Below are positions 1-8,419 of a stretch of 28,162 nt of DNA, piece after piece (the stretch's first letter is position 1; every line of letters begins with the position of its first letter). The notes beneath the pieces were generated by a model. It saw only the letters and a list, made by a program, of their open reading frames with translations. It did not search any database and was not told the DNA's origin. This DNA is from Sphingomonas sp. (GTDB lineage: Bacteria > Pseudomonadota > Alphaproteobacteria > Sphingomonadales > Sphingomonadaceae). The translations under genes and the position numbers were made by a program. Location of the stretch: the NCBI GenBank assembly GCA_013822915.1, contig PNLG01000246.1, positions 1 through 28,162 on the forward strand. The letters run 5' to 3'.

Positions 1-348
1 CTTGAGCTGCTGCGCGATTCGGGCGGCACTGGCGGGCTGCTGCCCAAAGTGATCGCGGCCTATAATGCGGGGCCGACCCCGGTGCAGGCATGGAACGCGA
101 CCATCCGCGACGGCGGTGATCCGCTGCTATATATCGAGAGCATTCCCTATTGGGAAACGCGCGGCTATGTTGTGACGGTGCTGCGCAATTACTGGGTCTA
201 TGAACGCGCGCAAGGTCGCGCTGCATCGCCGAGCCGCGCCGCACTCGCGCAAGGCTTGTGGCCACGCTTTCCCGGCCTTTCCGGAGCAAATGGGGTGCGG
301 GTGGCGAGCACCGCCGAAAACCGTTCAGAGAACCCGCTTGCCAATTGA
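1..348 (+). CDS. Lytic transglycosylase, C-terminal part (5' end outside window)
   Basis: Frame 1 is open from the first base, giving 115 residues before the TGA. It contains the SLT-family signature IAAYNAGPTPVQAW (residues 18-31) followed by a Tyr-rich helix region with IPYWETRGYVVTVLRNYWVY. This is the usual end of a soluble-lytic-transglycosylase domain, which cleaves the MurNAc-GlcNAc bond of peptidoglycan with formation of 1,6-anhydroMurNAc in the periplasm. The catalytic Glu would lie upstream, outside the window. About 40 residues of low-complexity Ala/Arg/Pro tail follow the domain. The reading frame runs 11 bases past the start of the next gene, so the two are probably co-transcribed. 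The family is clear; the subtype (Slt70-like or a smaller enzyme) cannot be decided from this fragment. Confidence 0.85.
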   Translation, partial: LELLRDSGGTGGLLPKVIAAYNAGPTPVQAWNATIRDGGDPLLYIESIPYWETRGYVVTVLRNYWVYERAQGRAASPSRAALAQGLWPRFPGLSGANGVRVASTAENRSENPLAN

Positions 349-865
349 TCCAAACGGCGTGTTCCTGCCGGTGCGGATCGCCGTGTTGACCGTGTCCGAT
401 ACCCGCAGCCTGGCCGATGACCGTTCGGGCGACACGTTGGTCGCGCGGCTGAGCGAGGCGGGACATGTCCTTGCCGACCGGCGGGTCGTGCGTGACGATG
501 TCGCCATGATTGTCGCCGTGTTGAACGGATGGATCGACGATACGGGCGTCGATTGCGTCATCACCACCGGCGGCACTGGCGTGACCGGCCGCGACGTGAC
601 GCCCGAGGCAATTGAGCGCGTCGCCGACAAGATGATCCCCGGCTTTGGCGAATTGTTCCGCTGGCTGAGCTTTCAGACGATCGGCACGTCAACCGTCCAG
701 TCGCGCGCCTGCGCTTGCGTTGCGCGCGGCACCTATATCTTTGCGCTGCCCGGCTCGACCGGCGCGGTGAAGGATGGCTGGGACGGCATTTTGCGCGATC
801 AGCTCGACAGCCGCCACCGCCCGTGCAATTTCGTCGAGCTGATGCCGCGCCTGATGGAACGGTAG
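338..865 (+). CDS. moaB: MogA/MoaB-family molybdenum cofactor biosynthesis protein
   Basis: A 175-residue protein of the MoaB/MogA fold, which binds molybdopterin and in MogA adenylylates it before molybdate insertion; it acts in the cytoplasm. Visible family motifs are VSDTRS with DDRSGDTL (about residues 19-34), TTGGTGVTGRDVTPEA (about 76-91) and ALPGSTGAVKDGWD near the C-terminus. I chose the TTG at 338 because homologous sequence begins just before FLPVRIAVLTVSDTR, a CAGAGAA purine stretch lies upstream, and the length then fits the family. An ATG at 200 would add 46 Arg/Ala-rich residues that look like out-of-frame translation of the preceding gene. The start overlaps the transglycosylase stop by 11 bases. 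MoaB and MogA cannot be separated with certainty by eye. Confidence 0.88.
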   Translation: MPIDPNGVFLPVRIAVLTVSDTRSLADDRSGDTLVARLSEAGHVLADRRVVRDDVAMIVAVLNGWIDDTGVDCVITTGGTGVTGRDVTPEAIERVADKMIPGFGELFRWLSFQTIGTSTVQSRACACVARGTYIFALPGSTGAVKDGWDGILRDQLDSRHRPCNFVELMPRLMER

Positions 866-866
866 G

Positions 867-1394
867 CTATTTCTTGGCGGCAGGAGCGGCCTTTGCGGCG
901 GCAGCGTCACGCGCTTCCTTTACAAACTTGGCGAGTTCGGCGTCCATCGTCGCGTACCAATCAATCACATCCGCGAAATTGGCTTTGGTCAGCTTGCCGA
1001 GGGTCGTGACATTCAACCATTCGCGAAGTTCGCCTTCTGCATTGACCGACACTTTCAAGAACCGCTTCTCGTTATTCCACCGATTGGTAAAGTCTGCGGT
1101 GAAGATCGGCTCGGGCTTGTAATAGCTCTGAAAGCTCAACCCGTTGCACTTAAGCGCTCTGCAATCGGTGAGGTCGATCGTGAAGTCCGACCCGTTCGCC
1201 GCGCTCAAGATGTAAAGCGAACCATCGTCATTCTTCTCGAGCGTCGCCTTATATCCCGCCGCCTGCACCGCTGCTTGAACCAGTTCGGGCGTGGACAGGT
1301 CGAGCAGCACATCCTCCGCCGCCGCCGCCGCTGCCGCTGCCGGTGACGTAGCCAGCATCGCTGCACAAACAGCGGCCACCAACAATATGCGCAT
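867..1394 (-). CDS. Secreted YbjN-domain protein
   Basis: A 175-residue protein with a clear signal peptide (MRILLVAAVCAAMLA, then an Ala run). The mature part has the YbjN-type layout: LVQAAVQAAGYKATLEKNDDG, then ILSAANGSDFTIDLTDC and CNGLSFQSYY, then RFLKVSVNAEGELREW. The domain is fold-related to type III secretion chaperones, but its biochemical role is not settled, so no function is assigned. The ATG at 1394 is chosen because it begins the signal peptide; an in-frame ATG at 1547 would add about 50 residues without homology and would run across the divergent promoter region. Two cysteines about five residues apart (DCRALKC) could form a disulfide after export. The tail is rich in Ala and Lys. 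It ends one base from the convergent moaB stop. Confidence 0.8.
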   Translation of the reverse strand: MRILLVAAVCAAMLATSPAAAAAAAAEDVLLDLSTPELVQAAVQAAGYKATLEKNDDGSLYILSAANGSDFTIDLTDCRALKCNGLSFQSYYKPEPIFTADFTNRWNNEKRFLKVSVNAEGELREWLNVTTLGKLTKANFADVIDWYATMDAELAKFVKEARDAAAAKAAPAAKK

Positions 1395-1492
1395 GAGTCG
1401 TCCCCCAATTCCAATGATCATGATGTTATGGGAAATTGTTACGAAGGCAACCACCTGCTCCCGCGCAAACAGAGCCGAATTATCCACTTTAT

Positions 1493-1507
1493 GTTCTTTT
1501 AATGTTC
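1493..1507 (+). promoter_or_regulatory. LexA (SOS) box, alphaproteobacterial type
   Basis: GTTC (1493-1496), seven bases TTTTAAT, GTTC (1504-1507). This matches exactly the direct-repeat operator GTTC-N7-GTTC known for LexA in alphaproteobacteria. It lies 24 bases before the ATG of the radical SAM gene and overlaps a TTTAAT that could be its -10, a position where a repressor would block transcription. The other flanking gene, the YbjN protein, starts about 100 bases away on the opposite strand. DNA-damage control of the radical SAM gene is inferred from this. Confidence 0.65.
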
Positions 1508-1531
1508 CACGCGCCGCGCTATCCTGCGTCG

Positions 1532-2611
1532 ATGAACGCGCGCCCAAATCGACGCCCTAGCCGTGGGGCCACAACCAACCGCTTCAGCGCCCGCTTTGGC
1601 GTGCCGCAGACCGACGCCGATGGCAACTGGCTCGACGCGCAAGAGGCGGTTGACGGCGCCCCACCGCCGCTGCGCACCACCGTGACGGTCGAGGTGCCGC
1701 GCACGATCATCACCCGCAACCAATCACCCGACATTGCGTTCGACCGTTCGATCAATCCCTATCGCGGCTGCGAACATGGCTGCATTTATTGCTTTGCACG
1801 GCCAACCCATGCTTACCACGACCTGTCGCCGGGGCTGGATTTTGAGACGCGGCTGTTTGCCAAGCCGAGCGCGCCCGATTTGCTGCGCGCCGAACTCGCC
1901 AAGCCGGGCTACGCCTGCGCGCCGATTGCGTTTGGCACCAATACCGATCCGTATCAGCCAATCGAGCGCGACTGGCGCATCACCCGCGCCTGTCTGGAGG
2001 TGCTCGCGGCGTGCGACCATCCCGTCACCATCACCACCAAGTCCGACCGGGTGTTGCGCGATCTCGATCTGCTGAGCGCGATGGCGGCAAAGGGGTTGGC
2101 AGCGGTGATGATCTCGGTCACGTCGCTCGACCCCAAAGTGTCAATGACGCTCGAGCCGCGCGCGCCGCATCCCGCCAAGCGCATCGCCGCGATCAGGGCG
2201 CTGAGCGCGGCGGGCGTCCCCTGCTATGCGTCAATCGCCCCGGTGATCCCGGCGATCACCGATCACGAGATTGAGCACATCATCGAACAGGCGGCAGACG
2301 CGGGGGCAGTGGGCGTGTTCGTGATGCCGGTGCGGCTGCCGCATGAAGTGGCACCACTGTTTCGCGCGTGGCTCGACGCGCATTTCCCGGATCGCGCGGG
2401 GAAGGTGATGGCCCTCATCCGCGATATCAGGGGCGGGCGCGACAATGACCCCAATTTCCACAGCCGATTTCGCGGCGAAGGCCCCTGGGCCGATTTGCTG
2501 CATACCCGTGTGGCAATCGCCCGCCGCAAGCACGGCCTGACGCATCAGCGGATCAGCTTGCGCTGCGATCTGTTCCGCCCGCCCGCCGGACCCCAGGGCG
2601 AACTGTTCTAA
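1532..2611 (+). CDS. SplB-like radical SAM protein (PA0069/Rv2578c type)
   Basis: A 359-residue radical SAM enzyme of the PA0069 family (COG1533, related to spore photoproduct lyase). The [4Fe-4S]-binding motif is CEHGCIYC, with Cys at about residues 80, 84 and 87. It is preceded by DIAFDRSINPYRG and followed by FARPTHAYHDLSPGLDFE, the family's usual context. The remainder fits a TIM-barrel with ITTKSDRVLRDLDLL and VMISVTSLDPKVS. SplB itself repairs a thymine photoproduct; the substrate of this subfamily is not established, so DNA repair is suggested only by relationship and by the LexA box just upstream. The ATG at 1532 is preferred over one at 1502, which would lie inside the LexA box; neither has a strong Shine-Dalgarno. 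The stop shares the bases CTAA with the convergent ligase gene. Confidence 0.9.
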   Translation: MNARPNRRPSRGATTNRFSARFGVPQTDADGNWLDAQEAVDGAPPPLRTTVTVEVPRTIITRNQSPDIAFDRSINPYRGCEHGCIYCFARPTHAYHDLSPGLDFETRLFAKPSAPDLLRAELAKPGYACAPIAFGTNTDPYQPIERDWRITRACLEVLAACDHPVTITTKSDRVLRDLDLLSAMAAKGLAAVMISVTSLDPKVSMTLEPRAPHPAKRIAAIRALSAAGVPCYASIAPVIPAITDHEIEHIIEQAADAGAVGVFVMPVRLPHEVAPLFRAWLDAHFPDRAGKVMALIRDIRGGRDNDPNFHSRFRGEGPWADLLHTRVAIARRKHGLTHQRISLRCDLFRPPAGPQGELF

Positions 2612-4209
2612 CCCGCCGACGCCAGCCGGTAATCGCGGTATTGATCGCGCAGCGCGGTTTTCAGAATCTTGCCGGTCGCGGTGTGGGGCAGGCTGTCGAC
2701 GAACACAATTTCATCGGGCAGCCACCATTTCGCCACATGCTGTGCCAGATAGTTGTTGATATCGGCGGGTGATGGGTCAGCACCCGGTTTCCGCACCACC
2801 AGCAACAGCGGCCGCTCGTCCCATTTGGGATGATAAATGCCGATCGCCGCTGCCTCCGCGACCCCCGGCGCGCCGCACGCAGCATTTTCGAGATCGACCG
2901 ATGAAATCCACTCGCCGCCCGATTTGATGACATCCTTGGCGCGATCGGTAATCTGCATCGTGCCATCGGGATGGATGACGGAGACATCGCCGGTGTCGAA
3001 CCAGCCATCGGCGTCGATCGCATCGGCCTCCGCCTTGAAATAGCGTTTCACCACCCATGGCCCGCGGATTTGCAAGCGGCCCGAACTTTTGCCGTCGCGC
3101 GGCTGTTCAACGCCTGCATCATCAATCACCCGCAGCTCGACCCCGAACGGGATTTGGCCCTGTTTCGAAATCAGGTCGAGCCGTTCGTCATGGGTCATCG
3201 CGTCCCAATGCGCGGGCTTGGAACCCGCTGTACCGATCGGCGATGTCTCGGTCATCCCCCATAAATGCTTGACATCTGCCCCCATCGCCATGATCCGCTC
3301 GATCATCGCGCGCGGTGCTGCCGATCCGCCAATCGTCACCGATTGCAGATATTGCGGCGCCTCCCCCGTGGCATCCATATGCTGGAACATCGCCAGCCAC
3401 ACGGTCGGCACACCCGCCGAATGCGTTACCTGCTCCTGGTTCATGAGGCGACACAGAACGGCCGGATCATTGACCTGCGCATAAACGAACTTCGCGCCCG
3501 AAATCGCACCGGCAAACGGCAATCCCCAGGATGCAGCATGAAACATCGGCACCACCGGCAGGATCACCGCCAGGCTGGAGACATTGAGGACCGATGGCGA
3601 AATCCCCGCCATCGCGTGGATCACGGTGGAGCGATGCTCATACAGCACGCCCTTAGGATTGCCGGTGGTGCCGCTGGTATAGCACAGCATGCACGGCGCG
3701 CGCTCTGGCCCCTCATGCCAGGCATAGGCGCCGTCTTCGCCCGCGATCAGCGCGTCGAATTCGCCGTTATCGAAGCAGACATAATGCTCGATCGTCGTCC
3801 ACTGATCGCGCAGCCGGTCGATAATCGGCTGAAACGCGCGATCATAGAACAGCACGCGGTCCTCGGCATGATTGGCGATGTAGATGAGTTGTTCGTCGAA
3901 CAGGCGCGGGTTGATGGTGTGGATTACCCCGCCCATGCCGATCGCGCCATACCAACTCACCAGATGCTTGGCGTGGTTCATCGCCAGCGTCGCAATCCGG
4001 TCGCCGGGTTTCATGCCCAGCCGCTCGAGCGCCTGCGCCAGCTTTCGCGCGTCCGCCGCAATCCCGCTCCACGTCGTGCGGGTTTCGGTGCCATCAGCCC
4101 AATAAGTCATGATCTCGCGACCCGCATATTCGCGCGCGGCATGGTCGATCAGCCGCGGCACCCGCAGCTCGAAATCCTGCATCCCGCCCAAATTGGTCAC
4201 ACCCGCCAT
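2608..4209 (-). CDS. Fatty-acid/medium-chain acyl-CoA ligase (AMP-forming)
   Basis: A 533-residue member of the ANL adenylating superfamily, which activates a carboxylate with ATP and transfers the acyl group to CoA. Motifs in order are the P-loop-like YTSGTTGNPKG (about 177-187), the aromatic-loop region LWGMTETSPIG, DGWFDTGDVSVIHPDG (AMP ribose-binding Asp), DRAKDVIKSGGEWIS (hinge), and TATGKILKTALR with the C-terminal catalytic Lys. Length and the GGEWIS signature fit FadD-like or medium-chain enzymes; the exact substrate is unknown. I chose the ATG at 4209, which has GAGG nine bases upstream; ATGs at 4218 and 4182 are alternatives, and homologous sequence begins around MQDFELRVPRL. It is the last gene of the minus-strand run, about 34 bases after dnaE, and ends tail-to-tail with the radical SAM gene. 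Confidence 0.88.
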   Translation of the reverse strand: MAGVTNLGGMQDFELRVPRLIDHAAREYAGREIMTYWADGTETRTTWSGIAADARKLAQALERLGMKPGDRIATLAMNHAKHLVSWYGAIGMGGVIHTINPRLFDEQLIYIANHAEDRVLFYDRAFQPIIDRLRDQWTTIEHYVCFDNGEFDALIAGEDGAYAWHEGPERAPCMLCYTSGTTGNPKGVLYEHRSTVIHAMAGISPSVLNVSSLAVILPVVPMFHAASWGLPFAGAISGAKFVYAQVNDPAVLCRLMNQEQVTHSAGVPTVWLAMFQHMDATGEAPQYLQSVTIGGSAAPRAMIERIMAMGADVKHLWGMTETSPIGTAGSKPAHWDAMTHDERLDLISKQGQIPFGVELRVIDDAGVEQPRDGKSSGRLQIRGPWVVKRYFKAEADAIDADGWFDTGDVSVIHPDGTMQITDRAKDVIKSGGEWISSVDLENAACGAPGVAEAAAIGIYHPKWDERPLLLVVRKPGADPSPADINNYLAQHVAKWWLPDEIVFVDSLPHTATGKILKTALRDQYRDYRLASAG

Positions 4210-4243
4210 TACCAGCATCCTCTGTCGTGCCGGTTGCCCCGGC

Positions 4244-7200
4244 CTATCCCACCAGCGCGAGCCGCTTGTCCTCTGCCGGGCTCAGCGTCACGTCGCAGAT
4301 ACCTTGCACAGCCTCGATCCGCGCTGCAAGCTCGGCGTCGAGCACAAAGTCGCGACCCAGCACCAGCCGGGCCGTGCCGCCGTCGGGGAGGGCCGCATCC
4401 AGCACCACTTCGCTGCGGCCACTGCGCGCATTGCTCAGTTGCGCGGCCAGCGCCGCAACGGCCACGGCGTCATCGGCGCGCAATTCCATCACCAGCCGCA
4501 CGCCCGTTGCCAGCGTGTCGAACAATCGCAACCGCTTGACGGTGACGCGCGCAGCTTCCTCCCCCGCGCGCCGGTCAAGCTCAACCTCGGCCAGCCCACA
4601 TTGCCCGCGCGCGACCGCGTCCTCCAGCTCGGCGGCGGCATCATCGTCGAAGCAGGTCGCGACAAACTGGCCGCTCGCATCGGAAAGCGTCGCCATCATA
4701 TAACGCTTGCCCGTTGCCGAGGTGCGCCAGCGAACTCCCTCCACCAGCACCGCCATGCTGGCCCGCGACCGCCCCCCTTCGGGAATGGCGATCTCGCCCA
4801 GATCGGCAAAGCGCGTCGTCCCGACCGCCAGCCCGGCATAGCGATCGACCGGGTGGGCGGAGAAATAAAAGCCGAACGCTTCTTTTTCCTGTGCCATGCG
4901 GTCGGCAATGCTCCACTGCGAGGCGGGCGGCGGAACGAGCGTGTCGCCCGCTTCCTCCGCTTCGCCGAATAGCCCGCCCTGCCCGGTTGCGCGCTGATCC
5001 TGCAGCCGCGCGGACACCGCAAGCATCGTCTCCGCCATCGCGAAAATCCCTGCACGATTAGGGTTGAGCGCGTCAAAGGCGCCCGCTGCTGCCAAAGTCT
5101 CCAACTGACGCTTGTTGAGCAGGCGCGGGTCAACCCGCCGCGCGATATCGTCGAGCGAGGCAAACGCCCCGCCGCGCTCGCGCTCGGCGACCAGGCGCTC
5201 CATCGCCCCCTCGCCGACCGATTTCAGCGCCGCCAGGGCATAGCGCACCGCCAGCCCGCCCTCGGACTGCTCCACGCCGAACTCCGCACCGCTGGCATTG
5301 ATGCACGGCGGCAACGCCTTCACCCCCAGCCGCCGCATATCATCCACAAACACGCCCAGCTTGTCGGTCAGCGCCATGTCGAAACACATGGACGCCGCGA
5401 AAAATTCATGCGGGTGGTGCGCCTTCAACCACGCCGTCTGATAGGCGAGCAGCGCATAGGCCGCCGCGTGCGATTTGTTAAAACCATAGCCTGCGAATTT
5501 GTCTATCAAATCGAACAGCTCGTTCGCCTTGGCCGCGCCGATGCCATTGGCACTCGCGCACCCCTTCACAAAGGTATCGCGCTGCGCGTCCATCTCCGCC
5601 TTGATCTTCTTGCCCATCGCGCGGCGCAGCAAATCGGCGCCACCAAGCGAAAAACCGGCAAGGATCTGCGCCGCCTGCATCACCTGTTCCTGATATACGA
5701 AGATGCCGTAGGTTTCGGCCAAAATCCCCTCCAGCAGCGGATGAGGATAGGTGATCGGCTCCGTCCCGTTTTTGCGGCGACCAAAGCTTGGAATATTGTC
5801 CATCGGCCCCGGTCGGTAGAGCGAGACGAGCGCGATGATGTCGCCGAAATTCGACGGCCGCACCGCCGACAGCGTGCGCCGCATCCCTTCCGATTCGAGC
5901 TGGAACACCCCCACTGTCTCGCCGCGCTGAAGCAGCCGGTACACCGCCTCATCATCCCAGCTCAGCGCATCAAGATCGACCGAAATGCCCCGCTTGCCGA
6001 GCATTTCGACCGCCTTTTTGAGCACCGACAGCGTCTTCAGCCCCAAAAAGTCGAACTTCACCAGCCCGGCGCCCTCGACATATTTCATGTCGAACTGGGT
6101 GACGGGCATGTCCGATCGCGGATCGCGGTATAGCGGGACCAGCTGATCGAGCGGCCGGTCGCCAATCACCACACCTGCGGCATGGGTCGATGAATGGCGC
6201 GGCAATCCCTCCAGCCGCATGGCCAGGTCGAGCAGCCGCTTTACCTGCGGGTCGGCGCGATATTCGCTCGCCAGCTCGCTGACCCCGTTCAGCGCGCGCT
6301 CGAGCGTCCACGGGTCGGTCGGATGGTTGGGGACGAGCTTTGCCAACCGGTCAACCTGACCATAGCTCATTTGCAGCACGCGGCCGGTATCCTTCAACAC
6401 CGCGCGCGCTTTCAACCGCCCAAAGGTAATGATCTGCGCGACATGATCGCTGCCGTATTTTTGCTGGACATAGCGGATCACCTGCTCGCGCCGGGTTTCG
6501 CAGAAATCAATGTCGAAATCAGGCATCGACACGCGCTCGGGATTGAGGAACCGCTCAAACAACAGCCCGAGCTTGATCGGGTCGAGGTCGGTAATCGTCA
6601 GCGCCCAGGCGACGACCGAGCCCGCGCCCGATCCGCGCCCCGGCCCGACCGGGATGTCATGTTCCTTTGCCCACTGAATAAAATCGGCGACAATCAAGAA
6701 ATAGCCGGGGAATTTCATCTCGATGATGACATCAAGCTCAAATTCGAGCCGCGTTCGATAGGGCGCGGTCCAATCCTCCGCTGCCCCAGCGGGAAGGGGA
6801 TAGCCCAGCCCCTGCAACGCCGCGATCTTCGCCAGGCGTTTGTCTAGCCCGGCGCGAGCGGCCACGCGCAGCGCCTCCGGCTCGGCGGCGGCATCGGCCA
6901 TCAACCGGGGGAGGATAGGCTTGCGCTTTGGTGCCGCCACCGCACAGCGCTGCGCCACCACCAGGGTGTTCTCGATCGCCTCGGGCAAATCGGCGAACAA
7001 CATCCGCATATCGGCGGCGGGCTTCATCCACGCGTCCGGCGCACTGCGCGGGCGGTCCTCGCTCGCCAGATAGCTCGAACTGGCAATGCACAGCATCGCG
7101 TCATGCGCTTCGCCAAAATCCTGATCGGCAAAGCAGCACGGATTGGTCGCGACAATCGGCAAGTCACGGTCATAGGCGAGATCGAGCAGCGATGCTTCCG

Positions 7201-7753
7201 CCTGCTCCTCCGCCTCCTCCATTCGCCGCGTCAGCTCGATATAGAGCCGGTCGGGGAAGAGCGCCGCCAGATGATCGGCATAGGCGAGCGCGCGGTCCGG
7301 CTGGCTTTCGGCAAACAGCCGCGCCAGCGCCCCTTCCCCCCCGGCGGTCAGCGCGAGCAGCCCGTCGGTCCGCCCGCGCAACGCCGCCAGCGCGACATGC
7401 GGGGCAAGTTCGGGCGGCCGCGCCAGGTGCGCCTGCGACACCAGCGCGCACAAATTCTGATAACCCGCCTCATCCTGTGCATAGAGCGCGAGCCAGTCGA
7501 GCATCGGCGCGGCACCACCCGGCATATCGGGCCGCGCAATCCCAATCATCGCCCCGATGACGGGCTGCACCCCGGCGCCGCGCGCGGCATCGGCAAAGGC
7601 CATCGCCGCATACAGCCCGTTGCGATCGGTCAGCGCGGCGGCCGGAAAGCGCAATTCTCGCGCGCGCTTGGCGATCGCTTTCGGCTCGATCGCGCCATCG
7701 AGCATCGTGAAGCTGGAGAAAATGCGTAACGGGACGAAACCGGCGTGGGACAT
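4244..7753 (-). CDS. dnaE: DNA polymerase III subunit alpha (DnaE)
   Basis: A 1169-residue replicative polymerase, close to the usual length of DnaE1. The polymerase active site is visible: GPGRGSGAGSVVAW (about 370-383), PDFDIDFCETRR with the two catalytic Asp at about 414 and 416, and LVKFDFLGLKTLSV with the third Asp. The helix-hairpin-helix and OB-fold region lies toward the C-terminus (MAVLVEGVRWR, MATLSDASGQ). The N-terminal PHP domain is present as a fold but has lost expected metal ligands: LRIFSSF where LxVHSxYS is usual, and TDRNGL where TDH is common. Proofreading would therefore come from a separate DnaQ. There is no imuA/imuB next to it, so this is the main DnaE rather than DnaE2. 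It follows the GNAT gene after 72 bases and precedes the acyl-CoA ligase. Confidence 0.97.
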   Translation of the reverse strand: MSHAGFVPLRIFSSFTMLDGAIEPKAIAKRARELRFPAAALTDRNGLYAAMAFADAARGAGVQPVIGAMIGIARPDMPGGAAPMLDWLALYAQDEAGYQNLCALVSQAHLARPPELAPHVALAALRGRTDGLLALTAGGEGALARLFAESQPDRALAYADHLAALFPDRLYIELTRRMEEAEEQAEASLLDLAYDRDLPIVATNPCCFADQDFGEAHDAMLCIASSSYLASEDRPRSAPDAWMKPAADMRMLFADLPEAIENTLVVAQRCAVAAPKRKPILPRLMADAAAEPEALRVAARAGLDKRLAKIAALQGLGYPLPAGAAEDWTAPYRTRLEFELDVIIEMKFPGYFLIVADFIQWAKEHDIPVGPGRGSGAGSVVAWALTITDLDPIKLGLLFERFLNPERVSMPDFDIDFCETRREQVIRYVQQKYGSDHVAQIITFGRLKARAVLKDTGRVLQMSYGQVDRLAKLVPNHPTDPWTLERALNGVSELASEYRADPQVKRLLDLAMRLEGLPRHSSTHAAGVVIGDRPLDQLVPLYRDPRSDMPVTQFDMKYVEGAGLVKFDFLGLKTLSVLKKAVEMLGKRGISVDLDALSWDDEAVYRLLQRGETVGVFQLESEGMRRTLSAVRPSNFGDIIALVSLYRPGPMDNIPSFGRRKNGTEPITYPHPLLEGILAETYGIFVYQEQVMQAAQILAGFSLGGADLLRRAMGKKIKAEMDAQRDTFVKGCASANGIGAAKANELFDLIDKFAGYGFNKSHAAAYALLAYQTAWLKAHHPHEFFAASMCFDMALTDKLGVFVDDMRRLGVKALPPCINASGAEFGVEQSEGGLAVRYALAALKSVGEGAMERLVAERERGGAFASLDDIARRVDPRLLNKRQLETLAAAGAFDALNPNRAGIFAMAETMLAVSARLQDQRATGQGGLFGEAEEAGDTLVPPPASQWSIADRMAQEKEAFGFYFSAHPVDRYAGLAVGTTRFADLGEIAIPEGGRSRASMAVLVEGVRWRTSATGKRYMMATLSDASGQFVATCFDDDAAAELEDAVARGQCGLAEVELDRRAGEEAARVTVKRLRLFDTLATGVRLVMELRADDAVAVAALAAQLSNARSGRSEVVLDAALPDGGTARLVLGRDFVLDAELAARIEAVQGICDVTLSPAEDKRLALVG

Positions 7754-7825
7754 CGACCGACTATGCGGCCGCGCCCCCGATTCGCCTAGCGCGACCCCGC
7801 CGTCAGTTGTGGATATCCCGCCGGG

Positions 7826-8419
7826 CTAGCCATGGCGAGCGAGGAGAAAGTCGAGATGTTGCCGCACGCCCGCCCATTCGGCGGCGATGATCGAATAGAC
7901 CACGACATCGCGCACGCGCCCGCCCGCCATTACCTGATGGTTGCGCAGCACGCCGTCGCGCTTGGCGCCCAGCCGCTCGATCGCTGCTTGCGAACGGCGG
8001 TTCAGCCAATCGGTGCGGATCTCCACGACATTGCACCCCATGACGTCAAAGGCATGGGTCAGGAGCAGCCGCTTTGCCTCGGTATTCACGCCGGTGCGCT
8101 GCGCGGCGATCGCATAGAATGTGCCGCCAATTTCGACCCGCCGGTGCGGCTCACTCATCCGCATGTAGCGCGTGGTGCCGATGATCGCGCCGTCGCGGTC
8201 GAGCACCGTGAACGGCATCGCGCGGCTATAATCGCGCTCCGCCTCGACCTCGGCAAACCAGCCGTCAATGTCCTTCAGCTTCGAGACACCGGCGTAAAAT
8301 GTGTCCCAAAGCCCACCGACCGACGCCGCCGCGACCAGCCCATCCGCGTCGCCCCGCGCCAGCGGCCGCAGCGTCACATGCCGCCCGACCAGCGTCGGCG
8401 GATCGCGCCACGGGCTCAT
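7826..8419 (-). CDS. GNAT-family N-acetyltransferase (RimJ/RimL-like)
   Basis: A 197-residue single-domain acetyltransferase. It has the RimJ/RimL-like order: GRHVTLRPLARGDADGL at the N-terminus, GTTRYMRM (beta4), then the acetyl-CoA pyrophosphate loop variant QRTGVNTEAKRLLL (about 107-120). TDWLNRRSQAAIERLGAKRDG follows, the typical Asn-Arg-Ser helix of this group. The substrate may be a protein N-terminus or a small amine; the sequence does not say which. Its ATG overlaps the lolD stop by four bases (ATGA), so translation is probably coupled to the Lol genes. Its position between lolD and dnaE suggests co-expression rather than a shared pathway. Confidence 0.88.
   Translation of the reverse strand: MSPWRDPPTLVGRHVTLRPLARGDADGLVAAASVGGLWDTFYAGVSKLKDIDGWFAEVEAERDYSRAMPFTVLDRDGAIIGTTRYMRMSEPHRRVEIGGTFYAIAAQRTGVNTEAKRLLLTHAFDVMGCNVVEIRTDWLNRRSQAAIERLGAKRDGVLRNHQVMAGGRVRDVVVYSIIAAEWAGVRQHLDFLLARHG

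Noticed and set aside
1312..1342. GCC-rich microsatellite-like run in the YbjN-protein gene
   Set aside because: It encodes the poly-Ala end of the signal peptide; Ala runs here are common in GC-rich genomes and give no sign of phase variation.
1480..1488. DnaA-box-like TTATCCACT, and a similar ATATCCACA (minus strand) near 7810
   Set aside because: Single near-matches without clustering, an AT-rich unwinding region or origin genes; expected by chance in a window of this size.
3265..4539. 424-codon plus-strand open frame
   Set aside because: Antisense to the acyl-CoA ligase and the end of dnaE. The translation is Arg/His/Pro/Ala-rich with no domain, as expected from the complementary strand of GC-rich codons.
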